Below are positions 1 to 10,285 of a stretch of 46,748 bases of DNA, in pieces. The stretch spans positions 1 through 46,748 of the forward strand of contig CAIYWD010000174.1 in the NCBI GenBank assembly GCA_903929815.1, read 5' to 3'. The position numbers were made by a program, and so were the translations under genes. This stretch comes from an uncultured beta proteobacterium. GTDB lineage: Bacteria; Pseudomonadota; Gammaproteobacteria; Burkholderiales; Burkholderiaceae_C. The stretch's first letter is position 1. Every line of letters starts with the position of its first letter. The notes below the pieces were generated by a model. That model saw nothing but the letters and a program-made list of their open reading frames with translations, was not told the origin of the DNA and ran no database searches.

Positions 1-39
1 CCAGAAGTGAGTTTTGTTTGGTGTCGTTGAAACGCACCC
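1..39 (-). repeat. Fragment of dispersed repeat cut by window edge
   Basis: The sequence reads, on the minus strand, GGGTGCGTTTCAA followed by a stretch containing ACACCAAACAAAACTCAC. The same block occurs on the plus strand at about 13657-13695, where it runs into a hairpin. The 13-base head is shared with other repeats in the window (12304, 13860, 43335). Only the edge of this copy is present, so its full extent is unknown. Confidence 0.8.
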
Positions 40-99
40 CTGATCAATTCAAATCGAATTGTTTGCCACTTTTCAGATACACTCAAGACTTCACGACCA

Positions 100-131
100 A
101 ACGGGCGAGTTACTTCCGCCCGTTTTTTTTG
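100..131 (+). terminator. Rho-independent terminator upstream of rimP
   Basis: An 8-bp perfect stem (AACGGGCG at 100-107, CGCCCGTT at 117-124) with a 9-nt loop is followed by a run of T on the plus strand (123-130). It would end a plus-strand transcript arriving from outside the window. It lies about 40 bases before rimP, so rimP either has a start site in the short stretch after it or depends on readthrough. Confidence 0.75.
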
Positions 132-171
132 GTCTTTTGTTTTTGAATGAATTGAGGTTTTTTGGGAGTTG

Positions 172-789
172 ATGGTGGCGTTTGGGGAATTAGTAGCACA
201 AACAGTAAAAGGCTTGGGGTATGACCTGGTGGATGTCCAACGGTCTGTGGGCGGGTTGTTGCGTGTGACCATTGATTTTCCATGGCTACCTTCCTCACAG
301 GTGCTATCAGTCACTGTGGAAGATTGCGAGAAAGTAACTCGGCAATTGCAGTATGTGTTGGAAGTGGAAGGTGTGAATTACAAACGACTTGAAGTGTCTT
401 CACCTGGCATTGACAGGCCTTTGCGCCATCAGCAGGATTTTGAGCGATTTACTGGTCAAGTTGTTGATATTACATTAAAACTTCCATTGCAGTTTCCTTT
501 GGGTAGTGTGACCAATGGTCAGGCTAATGGTCGTCGCAAGAAATTTCGTGGTGTGCTTGAGTGCCTGGATAATGTGGGTGCGGAGATAGGGACCGAGCCT
601 CATTGGCAAATTGTCTGGCGTGACGAACTGCCCATGAAGCCAGGTCAGAAACCAGGAAAAAAACGTCAGTTGCCGCCTTTACAAGCGCTGGATTTTGTTT
701 TGAGTGATCTGAAAGATGCCCGTTTGGCACCTATGGTGAGTTTTAAGGAGCATGCATCCATACTAAATGATGCATCGCAAATACCATAA
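172..789 (+). CDS. rimP: Ribosome maturation factor RimP
   Basis: RimP is a cytoplasmic factor for late assembly of the 30S ribosomal subunit. The 205-residue product shows the family core: GLGYDLVDVQ near the start, GGLLRVTIDFPW, the conserved VSSPGIDRPL around residue 85, and a C-terminal SH3-like domain ending in a basic region. It is slightly long because of an insertion around residues 110-165 with a KPGQKPGKKR stretch. The ATG at 172 is chosen over the TTG directly before it; GGGAG lies 3 bases before the TTG, so spacing is tight and the start is not certain. It is the first gene of the rimP-nusA-infB cluster, the usual order in proteobacteria, with 36 bases before nusA. Confidence 0.95.
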   Translation: MVAFGELVAQTVKGLGYDLVDVQRSVGGLLRVTIDFPWLPSSQVLSVTVEDCEKVTRQLQYVLEVEGVNYKRLEVSSPGIDRPLRHQQDFERFTGQVVDITLKLPLQFPLGSVTNGQANGRRKKFRGVLECLDNVGAEIGTEPHWQIVWRDELPMKPGQKPGKKRQLPPLQALDFVLSDLKDARLAPMVSFKEHASILNDASQIP

Positions 790-825
790 ATGTGAATTGA
801 CCAAAAAAAACAGGAGAGTGATGGT

Positions 826-2322
826 ATGAATCGGGAAATGTTAATGTTGGTTGATGCTATTTCACGCGAAAAGAATGTCGAGCGTGATGTGGTTTTTTCT
901 GCTGTAGAGCAAGCGTTGGCACAGGCCACCAGAAAAGTTTATTCTGGCGATGTGGATATTCGTGTCGCTCTTGACCGTGACAGCGGCCAATATGAAACCT
1001 TCAGGCGCTGGCATGTGGTGCCCGATGAAGCGGGCTTGCAACTGCCTGATCAGGAAATTTTGCTGTTTGAAGCCAAAGAGCAAATTTCTGATATTGAAGT
1101 TGATGAATATATTGAGGAATCTGTTGAATCTCTGCCTATTGGACGCATTGGTGCTATGGCTGCCAAGCAGGTCATTTTGCAAAAGATTCGTGATGCCGAG
1201 CGTGAAATGTTGCTCAATGACTTCATGTCTCGCGGTGACAAAATTTTTGTGGGCACCGTCAAGCGCATGGACAAGGGTGATTTGATTGTGGAATCAGGTC
1301 GAGTTGAGGGAAGACTTCGGCGTAACGAGATGATCCCAAAAGAAAATTTTCGTACCGGTGACAGGGTACGTGCTATGATAATGTCGGTTGATCTCACTTT
1401 GCGCGGCGCGCCCATTTTATTGTCTCGTTCAGCGCCCGAATTTATGATGGAACTGTTTCGCAACGAGGTGCCAGAAATTGAACAGGGTCTTCTGGAGCTT
1501 AAATCCTGTGCTCGTGATGCAGGCTCTCGTGCCAAGGTGGCTGTGTTGTCGCACGACAAACGCATTGACCCTATTGGAACTTGTGTGGGTGTGCGGGGGA
1601 CGCGTGTGACGGCTGTCACCAACGAACTGGCGGGTGAACGTGTGGATATTGTGTTGTGGAGCGAAGACCCCGCACAGTTTGTGATTGGTGCATTGGCACC
1701 TGCCAATGTTTCAAGCATTGTGGTCGATGAAGAACGTCACTCCATGGATGTGGTGGTTGACGAGGAAAACCTGGCCATCGCCATTGGTCGTGGTGGTCAA
1801 AATGTACGTTTGACATCTGAATTGACCGGTTGGAGAATCAATATTCTAGACATGGCAGAGTCTGCCAAAAAGCATTCAGATGAAGTTGATAGCAGCCGCA
1901 GCCTGTTCATGCAAAAGCTCGATGTGGATGAAGAAATGGCAGACTTGCTGATTGCTGAGGGTTTTACCAGTTTAGAGCAAGTGGCTTATGTTCCACTGGA
2001 GGAAATGCTTGAAATTGAGAGCTTTGATCAAGACACTGTGAATGAACTTCGTGCGCGTGCCAAAGATGCTTTGCTTAATCAGGAAATTGCCAGTGAGGAA
2101 TCTGTTGCCAGGGTGGCCTACGAATTGCAGGATATTGAAGGCGTGAACTCCGATTTACTCCAGTTATTGGCAGACAAAGGTCTTTGTACGATTGACGATT
2201 TGGCAGACCTCGCGGTGGATGAACTCATCGAAATAACGGGACAATCCGAAGACGATGCCAAAAAATTGATTCTCAAAGCGCGTGAGCATTGGTTTACCGA
2301 TGAAACTGCGGTGCATGGATGA
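826..2322 (+). CDS. nusA: Transcription termination/antitermination protein NusA
   Basis: NusA binds RNA polymerase and modulates pausing, termination and antitermination. The 498-residue product has the typical proteobacterial layout: N-terminal polymerase-binding domain beginning [19 protein letters not shown]1 domain from about residue 137 (GDKIFVGTV), KH1 (about 246-264, [10 protein letters not shown]) and KH2 (about 317-333, [12 protein letters not shown]). Two acidic helix-hairpin-helix repeats lie at about 365-425 and 435-495, as in E. coli and unlike the short Gram-positive form. AGGAGAG sits 7-10 bases before the ATG. It is cotranscribed with rimP and infB by position; in E. coli NusA regulates its own operon, but no site for this can be seen here. 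Confidence 0.98.
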   Translation: MNREMLMLVDAISREKNVERDVVFSAVEQALAQATRKVYSGDVDIRVALDRDSGQYETFRRWHVVPDEAGLQLPDQEILLFEAKEQISDIEVDEYIEESVESLPIGRIGAMAAKQVILQKIRDAEREMLLNDFMSRGDKIFVGTVKRMDKGDLIVESGRVEGRLRRNEMIPKENFRTGDRVRAMIMSVDLTLRGAPILLSRSAPEFMMELFRNEVPEIEQGLLELKSCARDAGSRAKVAVLSHDKRIDPIGTCVGVRGTRVTAVTNELAGERVDIVLWSEDPAQFVIGALAPANVSSIVVDEERHSMDVVVDEENLAIAIGRGGQNVRLTSELTGWRINILDMAESAKKHSDEVDSSRSLFMQKLDVDEEMADLLIAEGFTSLEQVAYVPLEEMLEIESFDQDTVNELRARAKDALLNQEIASEESVARVAYELQDIEGVNSDLLQLLADKGLCTIDDLADLAVDELIEITGQSEDDAKKLILKAREHWFTDETAVHG

Positions 2323-2370
2323 TTCTGTGAAGCAGTTTGGGATGTGTCAGAACTAAAGGTTACTTAAAAA

Positions 2371-5367
2371 ATGTCCAGTATGACAGTCGCAGAGTTTGCC
2401 AGCGAACTCAAAAAATCAACCGAAACCTTGCTCGAACAGTTGCGATCGGCAGGGATTGCCAAGTCGGTGGCGTCCGATGAACTCTCAGAGGCTGACAAAC
2501 AGCGTTTGTTGAGTTATCTCAAGGTCAGTCATGGCACTGCGCCGGTTGAGCGCAAAAAAATCACCATGGTCACAAAATCGACCACTGAAATCAAGCAGGC
2601 CGACGCGACAGGCAAGGCCCGCACGATTCAAGTGGAGGTGCGTAAAAAACGCACGTTTATTCGTCGTGATGACAATCCCGATCCGAGCGTTGAAACTTGT
2701 ATTGCACCTGAAGAAGATGCAGCGCAAGTGATTCATCAAGCTGAGTTGGCACGGCGTGAAGAAGAAGTGCGTCATCAGGCAGAATTGATACGTCGTCAGG
2801 AAGAAGACTTGGCGTTGCGCAGACAACAACGGGAAGCTCAAGAAGCTCAAGAGGCGCAAGAAGCCAGAGCTCGCGAGCAGGCAGAACGCGATGCTGCGGC
2901 TGCGCAGGCTGCTGCTGCGGCCGCCGTTGCTGCGGCTGAAAAAGCCAGGCAGGCGGCCATCACTGCACCAGCCGTTCAATCTGCATCTGATGCAAAGACA
3001 ACGAACAACACAGTGGTTGATCTTCATGCAGCGGCACAAATGCTCGCTCAAAAGCATGCTGCAGCACAGGTCGCCGTGCAAGCGGCTGTGCAAGCAGCAA
3101 AAAAGGTGGATGCTGACAATGCGATCATCAAGTCTAAAGCCACGGCTGCCCAGGAAAAGGTTAAAGCTGCTGATTTGATGGATCGTAGGCGCAAGGCTGA
3201 GGCCGAAGCTGCAGACATCCGTCGCATGATGTCATCGCCAGGCATTAAAACCGCGCCCAAAAAAGTTGAAGAACCCAAGCCTGTCGTAGTCAAACCACCT
3301 AGCGTTGGCACAGTCAAAGCCGGCATCAAAGGCACTTTGCACAAGCCCGCAGGCAAAGTTGCCAAACCTGCTGCAACGCCAGCCCAGACCTCCAGTCCCG
3401 GGACAACGGCAGGCAAAGAAGTCAAGTCCGCCAAATTGTCAAGCAGTTGGGCAGGAGATCATGGCAAGAAAAAAGCCATTCCTACACGTGGCGACACAGG
3501 TGCAGGCGCAGGGCGAGCCAGCAATTGGCGTGGTGGCCCGCGTGGCAAACGGGGGGCTAACGATCGGGAGAACGATCGCCACATTCACCAGTCTGCACCG
3601 GTCGAGGCGCGTGTCCTCGAAGTGCATGTGCCAGAAACCATTACCGTGGCTGAATTGGCGCACAAAATGGCCGTCAAGGCCTCAGAAGTGATCAAACAGT
3701 TGATGAAACTGGGTCAAATGGTCACCATCAACCAGCCGCTCGACCAGGATACCGCCATGATTTTGGTGGAAGAAATGGGGCATAAAGCCATTGTGGCCGA
3801 GTTGGATGATCCTGAAGCCTTTACCGATGACGAAGTTGCACGCCAGCACTCTGAATCTTTGCCACGCGCACCGGTGGTCACTGTCATGGGTCACGTCGAT
3901 CACGGAAAAACTTCGTTGCTTGACTACATTCGCCGCACCAAAGTGGCATCAGGCGAGGCCGGTGGCATTACCCAGCACATTGGGGCCTACCATGTTGAAA
4001 CCGATCGTGGCATGGTGTGTTTCCTGGATACCCCAGGTCACGAAGCCTTTACAGCCATGCGCGCACGCGGCGCTAAGGCCACCGACATTGTGATTTTGGT
4101 GGTGGCCGCTGACGACGGTGTGATGCCACAAACCAAAGAAGCCATCAAGCACGCCAAAGCTGCCGGTGTTCCGATTGTGGTGGCTATGAACAAGATGGAC
4201 AAACCCGATGCTAATCCTGATCGTGTCAAAAACGAACTGGTGGTTGAAGATGTGATTCCCGAAGATTTTGGGGGTAGCTCGCCGTTTGTGCTGGTTTCGG
4301 CCAAAACAGGTCGCGGCATTGATGATCTGCTGGAGCGCGTTCTGTTGCAAGCCGTTATTTTGGAACTGAAAGCACCCGTGGATGCCATGGCCAAGGGTTT
4401 GGTCATTGAAGCCCGTCTTGACAAAGGTCGCGGCCCGGTTGCCACGGTGCTGGTTCAAAGTGGCACGCTGAAAACGGGTGATGTGGTGCTGGCTGGTCAA
4501 ACTTATGGTCGTGTTCGCGCCATGCTTGATGAAAATGGCAAATCCATCAAATCGGCTGGTCCCTCCATTCCAGTTGAAATTCAGGGCTTGACCGAAGTGC
4601 CACACGCTGGTGATGAGTTTATGGTGTTGTCTGACGAGCGCCGTGCGCGTGAAATTGCCACTTACCGTTCTGGCAAATTCCGTCACACCAAGCTAGCCAA
4701 ACAGCAAGCTGCCAAACTTGAAAACATGTTTACCGACATGACTGCCGGTGAAGTCAAAATGGTGCCCATCATCGTCAAGGCCGATGTGCAAGGTTCACAA
4801 GAGGCTCTGGCTCAGTCCCTGTTGAAGCTATCCACTGCTGAAATCAAGGTTCAACTGGTCTATGCCGCTGTGGGCGGCATCAGTGAATCTGATGTCAATC
4901 TGGCCATTGCTGCCAAAGCTGTCATCATTGGCTTTAATACGCGTGCCGATGCTGGCGCTCGCAAGCTGGCTGAAAACAGCGGGATTGACATTCGCTATTA
5001 CGACATCATTTATGACGCTGTGGATGATCTCAAACTGGCCATGTCGGGCATGTTGACACCTGACAAGAAAGAGGAAATCATCGGCTGCGCTGAAATTCGC
5101 CAGATTTTCAAAGTCGCCAAAATTGGTTCTATTGCAGGGTGCATGGTCACGTCCGGTGTGGTTCGCCGCACGGCACGTTTGCGTGTGCTGCGTAGCAATA
5201 TGGTGGTTTATACCGGCGAGCTTGATTCTCTCAAGCGCTTCAAAGACGATGCCAAAGAAGTACGTGAAGGCTTTGAGTGCGGCTTGAACATCAAAAATTA
5301 CAATGACATTCAAGAGGGTGATGTGCTTGAATTCTTTGAAATTCGCGAAGTTGCGCGCACACTGTGA
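2371..5367 (+). CDS. infB: Translation initiation factor IF-2
   Basis: IF-2 is the GTPase that brings initiator fMet-tRNA to the 30S subunit and promotes subunit joining. The product is 998 residues, at the long end for the family. An IF2_N domain ([21 protein letters not shown]) opens the protein. A long charged and alanine-rich linker, about residues 115-400, follows, with EAQ and poly-Ala runs near 155-200. A second IF2_N-like region ([20 protein letters not shown]) leads into the G domain, with G1 GHVDHGKT at 507-514 and NKMD at 607-610. The C-terminal domains that bind fMet-tRNA complete it. The low-complexity linker is in frame and reads as family variation. AAAGG is about 12 bases before the ATG. 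Confidence 0.98.
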   Translation: MSSMTVAEFASELKKSTETLLEQLRSAGIAKSVASDELSEADKQRLLSYLKVSHGTAPVERKKITMVTKSTTEIKQADATGKARTIQVEVRKKRTFIRRDDNPDPSVETCIAPEEDAAQVIHQAELARREEEVRHQAELIRRQEEDLALRRQQREAQEAQEAQEARAREQAERDAAAAQAAAAAAVAAAEKARQAAITAPAVQSASDAKTTNNTVVDLHAAAQMLAQKHAAAQVAVQAAVQAAKKVDADNAIIKSKATAAQEKVKAADLMDRRRKAEAEAADIRRMMSSPGIKTAPKKVEEPKPVVVKPPSVGTVKAGIKGTLHKPAGKVAKPAATPAQTSSPGTTAGKEVKSAKLSSSWAGDHGKKKAIPTRGDTGAGAGRASNWRGGPRGKRGANDRENDRHIHQSAPVEARVLEVHVPETITVAELAHKMAVKASEVIKQLMKLGQMVTINQPLDQDTAMILVEEMGHKAIVAELDDPEAFTDDEVARQHSESLPRAPVVTVMGHVDHGKTSLLDYIRRTKVASGEAGGITQHIGAYHVETDRGMVCFLDTPGHEAFTAMRARGAKATDIVILVVAADDGVMPQTKEAIKHAKAAGVPIVVAMNKMDKPDANPDRVKNELVVEDVIPEDFGGSSPFVLVSAKTGRGIDDLLERVLLQAVILELKAPVDAMAKGLVIEARLDKGRGPVATVLVQSGTLKTGDVVLAGQTYGRVRAMLDENGKSIKSAGPSIPVEIQGLTEVPHAGDEFMVLSDERRAREIATYRSGKFRHTKLAKQQAAKLENMFTDMTAGEVKMVPIIVKADVQGSQEALAQSLLKLSTAEIKVQLVYAAVGGISESDVNLAIAAKAVIIGFNTRADAGARKLAENSGIDIRYYDIIYDAVDDLKLAMSGMLTPDKKEEIIGCAEIRQIFKVAKIGSIAGCMVTSGVVRRTARLRVLRSNMVVYTGELDSLKRFKDDAKEVREGFECGLNIKNYNDIQEGDVLEFFEIREVARTL

Positions 5368-5382
5368 GTGGGGATATGAACT

Positions 5383-5751
5383 GTGCATAAAAAGTCTGCC
5401 ACACCCAACCGTGCCTTCAAAGTTGCCGATCAAATTCAACGTGATTTGACAGAGCTGATTGCGCGTGAGTTAAAAGACCCGCGTGTCGGCATGATCACGG
5501 TTCAAGGCGTCGAGGTTACGCCCGATTACGCGCATGCCAAAGTCTATTTCAGTCAACTCTCAGGCGATATCAAAACCTGTACCGAGGGACTGAACCAGGC
5601 TGCCGGTTTTTTGCGCGCCGGCTTGTTCAAACGTTTGCACATTCATACTGTGCCCACGCTGCACTTTATCTATGACCAAACCCCCCAAAATGCAGCAGAC
5701 ATGAACGCCTTGATTGCGCGTGCTGTGGCTTCACGGGTCAAGGAAGACTGA
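5383..5751 (+). CDS. rbfA: 30S ribosome-binding factor RbfA
   Basis: RbfA is a small KH-fold protein needed for 16S rRNA 5'-end processing and cold adaptation. The 122-residue product has the expected length and the core [25 protein letters not shown] (in two parts: DPRVGM around residue 31, [12 protein letters not shown] around 46). The start is a GTG at 5383, with GTGGGG about 10 bases upstream. An ATG at 5376 opens only a 4-codon frame ending at 5390, across the GTG, so translation of rbfA could be coupled to it or to the infB stop 15 bases away. It sits between infB and truB, the usual place. Confidence 0.95.
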   Translation: MHKKSATPNRAFKVADQIQRDLTELIARELKDPRVGMITVQGVEVTPDYAHAKVYFSQLSGDIKTCTEGLNQAAGFLRAGLFKRLHIHTVPTLHFIYDQTPQNAADMNALIARAVASRVKED

Positions 5752-5756
5752 GCTTT

Positions 5757-6704
5757 ATGCACGCGTCGCCTCAAGCACGGGTTGCCAGGCACCCTGTGCA
5801 TGGGGTGTTACTGTTGGATAAGCCTCTGGGTTGGTCGAGCAATGACGTCTTGCAAAAGGTGAAATGGCTGCTGCGTGCTGAAAAAGCAGGTCATACCGGA
5901 ACGCTTGACCCCCTGGCCACCGGTGTGTTGCTGCTGTGTTTTGGAGCGGCCACCAAATTCGGTCAAGGGCAGCTTGATGCCGACAAAACCTACACTGCCA
6001 CGATGCAACTCGGCATCAAAACCAGCACGGGTGACGCTGAAGGGGATGTGATTGAAACTCGCCCTGTTGCTGTGTCAAGCGACGATGTGGCGCGAGCTGC
6101 TGTGCAGTTCACGGGTGCTCTGATGCAAGTGCCGCCCATGTACAGTGCCTTGAAGAAAAATGGCCGTCCTCTGTACGAATATGCCAGAGCAGGCGTGCTG
6201 GTCGAACGCATCCCCCGACCTGTTCATATTTATACACTCAATATGGCGCTAGAGCTGATGGATAAAGCACAGGCAGCTATCAATTTAATAGTTAAATGCA
6301 GCAAGGGAACGTACATCAGGACCTTGTGTGAAGACATTGGCGAGGCATTGGGTTGTGGAGCGCATGTGCGGGAATTGCGTCGCACGGGCACAGGGGGCTT
6401 TGATGTGTCGCAATGCGTGACGCTCGAAGCTCTGGAAGCCATGACACAAGAGCAGCGTTTGGCTTGCCTGCAACCGGTGTCCGTACTGCTATCAGACCAC
6501 ACTGTCGTGATCTTGAACGACGACCATACCGCCCGATTTTTAAGTGGCTTGTCCAGGCGGGGAGCTTGGCCAGACGCAGATCAAGTGGCGGTGTATGCCA
6601 ACAACGGTCACGCCTTGCTGGGCACAGCCTGCGTAAAAGCTGGCGAACTCATTCCTGTGCGACTTCTTAATCCTTTTGAAATTCAACAACAAACATCTTT
6701 TTAA
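5757..6704 (+). CDS. truB: tRNA pseudouridine(55) synthase TruB
   Basis: TruB converts U55 of the tRNA T-loop to pseudouridine. The 315-residue product carries the catalytic motif [12 protein letters not shown] with the active-site aspartate at residue 51, then [19 protein letters not shown] and [10 protein letters not shown]. The ATG lies 5 bases after the rbfA stop, which suggests coupling. Around 6271-6292 the coding sequence reads GCAGCTATCAATTTAATAG, resembling the head of the dispersed hairpin repeat found elsewhere in the window. It encodes a poorly conserved stretch before CSKGTY, so this may be a domesticated repeat fragment; the match is short. Confidence 0.96.
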   Translation: MHASPQARVARHPVHGVLLLDKPLGWSSNDVLQKVKWLLRAEKAGHTGTLDPLATGVLLLCFGAATKFGQGQLDADKTYTATMQLGIKTSTGDAEGDVIETRPVAVSSDDVARAAVQFTGALMQVPPMYSALKKNGRPLYEYARAGVLVERIPRPVHIYTLNMALELMDKAQAAINLIVKCSKGTYIRTLCEDIGEALGCGAHVRELRRTGTGGFDVSQCVTLEALEAMTQEQRLACLQPVSVLLSDHTVVILNDDHTARFLSGLSRRGAWPDADQVAVYANNGHALLGTACVKAGELIPVRLLNPFEIQQQTSF

Positions 6705-6711
6705 GTAAATT

Positions 6712-8544
6712 ATGACCACCAGACAAATCCGAAACATCGCCATCATTGCTCACGTTGACCACGGTAAAACCACTTTGGTAGATAACCTGCTGCGCCAAAG
6801 TGGCACTTTTCGAGCCAACGAAAAAGTGACTGAGCGGGTGATGGATAACAACGATCTTGAAAAAGAGCGTGGCATCACCATCCTGGCCAAAAATTGTGCT
6901 GTGAGCTGGAAAGACACCCACATCAACATTGTCGATACCCCGGGTCATGCCGATTTTGGCGGCGAAGTGGAACGTGCCTTGTCGATGGTCGATGGGGTGA
7001 TGCTGCTGATTGATGCTGTTGAAGGCCCCATGCCCCAAACCCGTTTTGTGACTAAAAAAGCGCTTGCGCTGGGGTTAAAGCCGATTGTGGTGGTCAATAA
7101 AGTCGATCGCCCTGGCGCACGTCCTGATTACGTCATCAATGCAGCCTTTGATTTGTTTGACAAACTCGGGGCAACGGAGGAACAGCTTGATTTTCCGGTG
7201 GTGTATGCCTCTGGCCTGAACGGCTGGGCATCGATGGAGGAAGGTACGCCTGGTGAGCAATGGGGTCATGATTTATCGCCCTTGTTTGACACGGTTCTTA
7301 CCCATGTTCCTGCCAATCAGGGCAACCCTGCTGCGCCGTTGCAATTGCAAATCAGCTCGCTGGACTACTCTACTTATGTGGGGCGCATTGGTGTGGGACG
7401 CATTACCCAGGGTACGCTAAAAACTAATCAAGATGTTTTGGTGATGGAGGGCATGGATGGCAAATCGTCGCGGGCACGCATTCAGCAGATGTTGACCTTT
7501 GAGGGTTTGGAGCGCATAGCCACCGATGAAGCCGGCCCTGGCGACATTGTTCTCATCAGCGGTATAGAGCAAATCAACATTGGTGTGACGCTCACAGACC
7601 CGATCACTCCCACGCCGCTGCCCATGCTTGAGATTGACGAGCCAACGCTTACCATGAATTTTTGCGTGAACACATCACCACTGGCGGGGCGCGAAGGCAA
7701 ATTTGTCACCAGTCGCCAGTTGCGTGACCGTTTGACGAGGGAACTGCAAGCCAATGTCGCCTTGCGTGTGCGTGACACCGACGAGGAAGGCATTTATGAA
7801 GTGTCAGGCCGTGGCGAATTGCACTTGACCATTTTGCTGGAAAACATGCGCCGTGAAGGGTATGAGATGGCCGTTTCCAAGCCCCGCGTGGTCTATAAAC
7901 TGGTTCATGGCGAAAAACATGAACCCATCGAACTACTGACCGTTGATGTGGAAGACGAACATCAGGGTGGCGTGATGCAGGCTTTGGGCTTGCGCCGTGG
8001 GGAATTGCTCAATATGGAACCCGATGGTCGAGGTCGTACCCGTCTGGAGTACCGCATTCCTGCACGTGGGTTGATTGGTTTTCAAAATGAATTTTTGAAC
8101 CTGACCCGTGGCACGGGCTTGGTCAGCAACATTTTTGACAGCTACGAAGCCTACAAAGGCGATATTGAATCACGCAAAAGTGGCGTGCTTATCAGCATGG
8201 ACAGCGGTGAAATTGTGACCTATGCCCTAGGCAAGCTCGATGACCGTGGCCGCATGTTTGTCAAGGCCGGTGACCCCGTCTATGAGGGCATGATTGTTGG
8301 AATTCACAGCCGCGACAACGACTTGGTTGTCAATGCCGTTCGCATGAAACAGTTGACCAATTTTCGGGTGTCAGGCAAGGAAGATGCCATCAAAATCACC
8401 CCGCCCATTCAATTGACACTGGAATATGCGGTTGAATTTATTGAAGATGATGAGTTGGTGGAAATCACGCCCAAGTCCATTCGCCTGCGCAAACGCTACT
8501 TAAAAGAGCACGAGCGCAAAAAAGCCAGCCGCGAGTCGCTGTAG
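6712..8544 (+). CDS. typA: Ribosome-associated GTPase TypA/BipA
   Basis: BipA is an EF-G-like GTPase that assists 50S assembly and growth under cold and other stress. The 610-residue product is full length. G1 is AHVDHGKTT at residues 13-21, the switch region has [10 protein letters not shown]3 is [12 protein letters not shown], and G4 is [10 protein letters not shown]. The C-terminal half includes [20 protein letters not shown] and the BipA-specific end with the [18 protein letters not shown] segment. It starts 7 bases after truB and is probably the last gene of the same transcription unit; 33 bases separate it from murJ. Confidence 0.97.
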   Translation: MTTRQIRNIAIIAHVDHGKTTLVDNLLRQSGTFRANEKVTERVMDNNDLEKERGITILAKNCAVSWKDTHINIVDTPGHADFGGEVERALSMVDGVMLLIDAVEGPMPQTRFVTKKALALGLKPIVVVNKVDRPGARPDYVINAAFDLFDKLGATEEQLDFPVVYASGLNGWASMEEGTPGEQWGHDLSPLFDTVLTHVPANQGNPAAPLQLQISSLDYSTYVGRIGVGRITQGTLKTNQDVLVMEGMDGKSSRARIQQMLTFEGLERIATDEAGPGDIVLISGIEQINIGVTLTDPITPTPLPMLEIDEPTLTMNFCVNTSPLAGREGKFVTSRQLRDRLTRELQANVALRVRDTDEEGIYEVSGRGELHLTILLENMRREGYEMAVSKPRVVYKLVHGEKHEPIELLTVDVEDEHQGGVMQALGLRRGELLNMEPDGRGRTRLEYRIPARGLIGFQNEFLNLTRGTGLVSNIFDSYEAYKGDIESRKSGVLISMDSGEIVTYALGKLDDRGRMFVKAGDPVYEGMIVGIHSRDNDLVVNAVRMKQLTNFRVSGKEDAIKITPPIQLTLEYAVEFIEDDELVEITPKSIRLRKRYLKEHERKKASRESL

Positions 8545-8577
8545 AGAAAAACAGCGGGTCTCACGCCATTTTGCACT

Positions 8578-10158
8578 GTGAGTCTTTTCAAATCCGCCTC
8601 CATTGTGTCTTTATGGACACTGCTTTCACGCATCACAGGGCTGGTGCGTGAACTGTTGATCGCCTCTGCCTTCGGTGCATCCGCCATGACCGATGCGTTT
8701 AACGTTGCGTTTCGTATCCCCAATCTATTCCGGCGTTTTTTTGGTGAAGGTGCTTTTAGTCAGGCTTTTGTGCCGGTGCTGGCAGCCTCCAAAGCGCAGC
8801 ACGGCGACGAGGCCACCCGCATGGTGATGGACAGGGTGGCTACAGTACTGGCTTGGGCGCTGTTGTGCCTGAGTGTGCTGGGGGTTTTGTGTGCTGGTGG
8901 CCTGGTATGGGTCATGGCGAGTGGGTTGCAGAGGCCGCAGGGGTTTGATGCGGCAGTGGTCATGACACGCTGGATGTTTCCCTATATCGCCTTCATGTCA
9001 CTGGTAGCCTTGGGGGCTGGCATTTTGAACACCTACAAGCGCTTTGCCGTGCCCGCAGCCACGCCTGTGTTGTTGAACCTGAGCATGATCGTGGCCGTCA
9101 CCTTGGGTGCGCCCTGGTTCAAAACGTTGGGACTGGAGCCTGTTTATGCCCTTGCAGGAGGTGTTTTATTGGGGGGGGTGGCGCAATTCACGCTGCAATG
9201 GTCGGCACTGCAAAGGCTCAACTTGCGACCCCGTGTGGCCTGGCGATGGCAGGCTGTCCGTGCGGCCTGGGCTGATCACGCCACCCAAAATATTCTTCAC
9301 CTGATGGGGCCTGCCTTGCTGGGGGTTAGCGTCGCCCATTTGTCCATGCTGATCAACACCCAGATAGCCTCACACCTGAAACCTGGCAGCGTGAGCTGGA
9401 TCACTTACGCCGATCGGCTGATGGAGTTTCCCACGGCCATGTTGGGTGTGGCTTTGGGGGTGGTGCTGATGCCACAGCTATCTAGCGCACGTGCGAGTGG
9501 CGACAGTGCCCAATACTCTGCCATGCTGGACTGGGGCTTGCGGCTGGTGGTGGTACTGGCGCTCCCCTGCGCTGTGGCGCTGCTGGTGTTCCCGATGCCG
9601 TTGGTCGCCGCGCTTTACCACTATGGTGTCATGACCGATTTTGATGTGCAGCAGGTTACCCATGCACTGATGGGGTGGGGTGTGGGTTTGATGGGTATTG
9701 TGGCCATCAAGGTGCTGACCCCCGGCTACTATGCCAGTCAAGATACAAAAACTCCAGTCAAAGTAGCTCTGATCGTGCTGGTTTTAACCCAAGTGCTCAA
9801 TGTGATGCTGGTGCCCTGGCTGGCCCATGCAGCACTCACTTTGTCGATTAGCCTGGGTGCTTTGGTGAACGCGGTGTGGTTGCTCTTGGGCTTGTTAAAG
9901 CGCGGTAGCTATCAACCACAGACCGGTTGGGGCGTTTTTATTCTACAGGTGTTGGTCGCCTGTGCTGTGTTGGCTATTTTTTTGATGTGGGCCAATAGCC
10001 ACTTTGCCTGGGTAGCGCTGCGCACTGAAAGTTTCAAGAGAATTTGGCTTCTAGGGCTTATGCTGCTTGCGTCGGTAGCTATTTATTTTATAGTGCTTTG
10101 GGTGACGGGTTTAAAATTTCGCGCACTGCTGCAGCACGGCAGTTTGTCGGAAAAATAG
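8578..10158 (+). CDS. murJ: Lipid II flippase MurJ
   Basis: MurJ flips lipid II across the inner membrane for peptidoglycan synthesis. The 526-residue product is hydrophobic throughout, consistent with 14 membrane helices, and has the family start SLWTLLSRITGLVRELLIASAFG (two blocks around residues 12-34) followed by AFNVAFRIPNLFRRFFGEGAFSQAFVP, also in blocks. The GTG at 8578 fits the conserved N-terminus; no ATG lies nearby. The last helices, about residues 491-506, are encoded by 10049-10097. That stretch closely resembles the repeat at 32608-32664 (shared GTAGCTATTTATTTTATAG), so a repeat seems to have been absorbed into the C-terminus without breaking the frame. Confidence 0.95.
   Translation: MSLFKSASIVSLWTLLSRITGLVRELLIASAFGASAMTDAFNVAFRIPNLFRRFFGEGAFSQAFVPVLAASKAQHGDEATRMVMDRVATVLAWALLCLSVLGVLCAGGLVWVMASGLQRPQGFDAAVVMTRWMFPYIAFMSLVALGAGILNTYKRFAVPAATPVLLNLSMIVAVTLGAPWFKTLGLEPVYALAGGVLLGGVAQFTLQWSALQRLNLRPRVAWRWQAVRAAWADHATQNILHLMGPALLGVSVAHLSMLINTQIASHLKPGSVSWITYADRLMEFPTAMLGVALGVVLMPQLSSARASGDSAQYSAMLDWGLRLVVVLALPCAVALLVFPMPLVAALYHYGVMTDFDVQQVTHALMGWGVGLMGIVAIKVLTPGYYASQDTKTPVKVALIVLVLTQVLNVMLVPWLAHAALTLSISLGALVNAVWLLLGLLKRGSYQPQTGWGVFILQVLVACAVLAIFLMWANSHFAWVALRTESFKRIWLLGLMLLASVAIYFIVLWVTGLKFRALLQHGSLSEK
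10049..10097 (+). repeat. Hairpin-family repeat inside murJ
   Basis: The order CT(C/T)TAGGGCTTATG ... GTAGCTATTTATTTTATAG is the same as in the intergenic copy at 32611-32664. It is in frame and codes for hydrophobic residues of the final MurJ helices. The central inverted half has diverged. Confidence 0.6.
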
Positions 10159-10285
10159 ACCTACTCATCGATTGATGGACACTACGAGCTTGAAGTCATA
10201 GGGTTTCGAGTAGCACGCTTTTCTGGCGCAAAATGCCACTCTTTTAACAAACGGACCGAGCCATCATTCAGCTCTGACAATCCCC

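Noticed and set aside
2820-2960. Repeat expansion in infB linker
   Set aside because: Ala/Glu/Gln-rich low complexity is common in the IF-2 linker of proteobacteria and is in frame.
3949-4686. Long minus-strand ORF (245 codons) inside infB
   Set aside because: It overlaps the conserved IF-2 GTPase domain completely, has no recognisable motif and looks like a shadow of the coding frame.
10159-10285. Regulatory RNA or riboswitch before kup
   Set aside because: I see no conserved riboswitch core or strong hairpin in these 127 bases.
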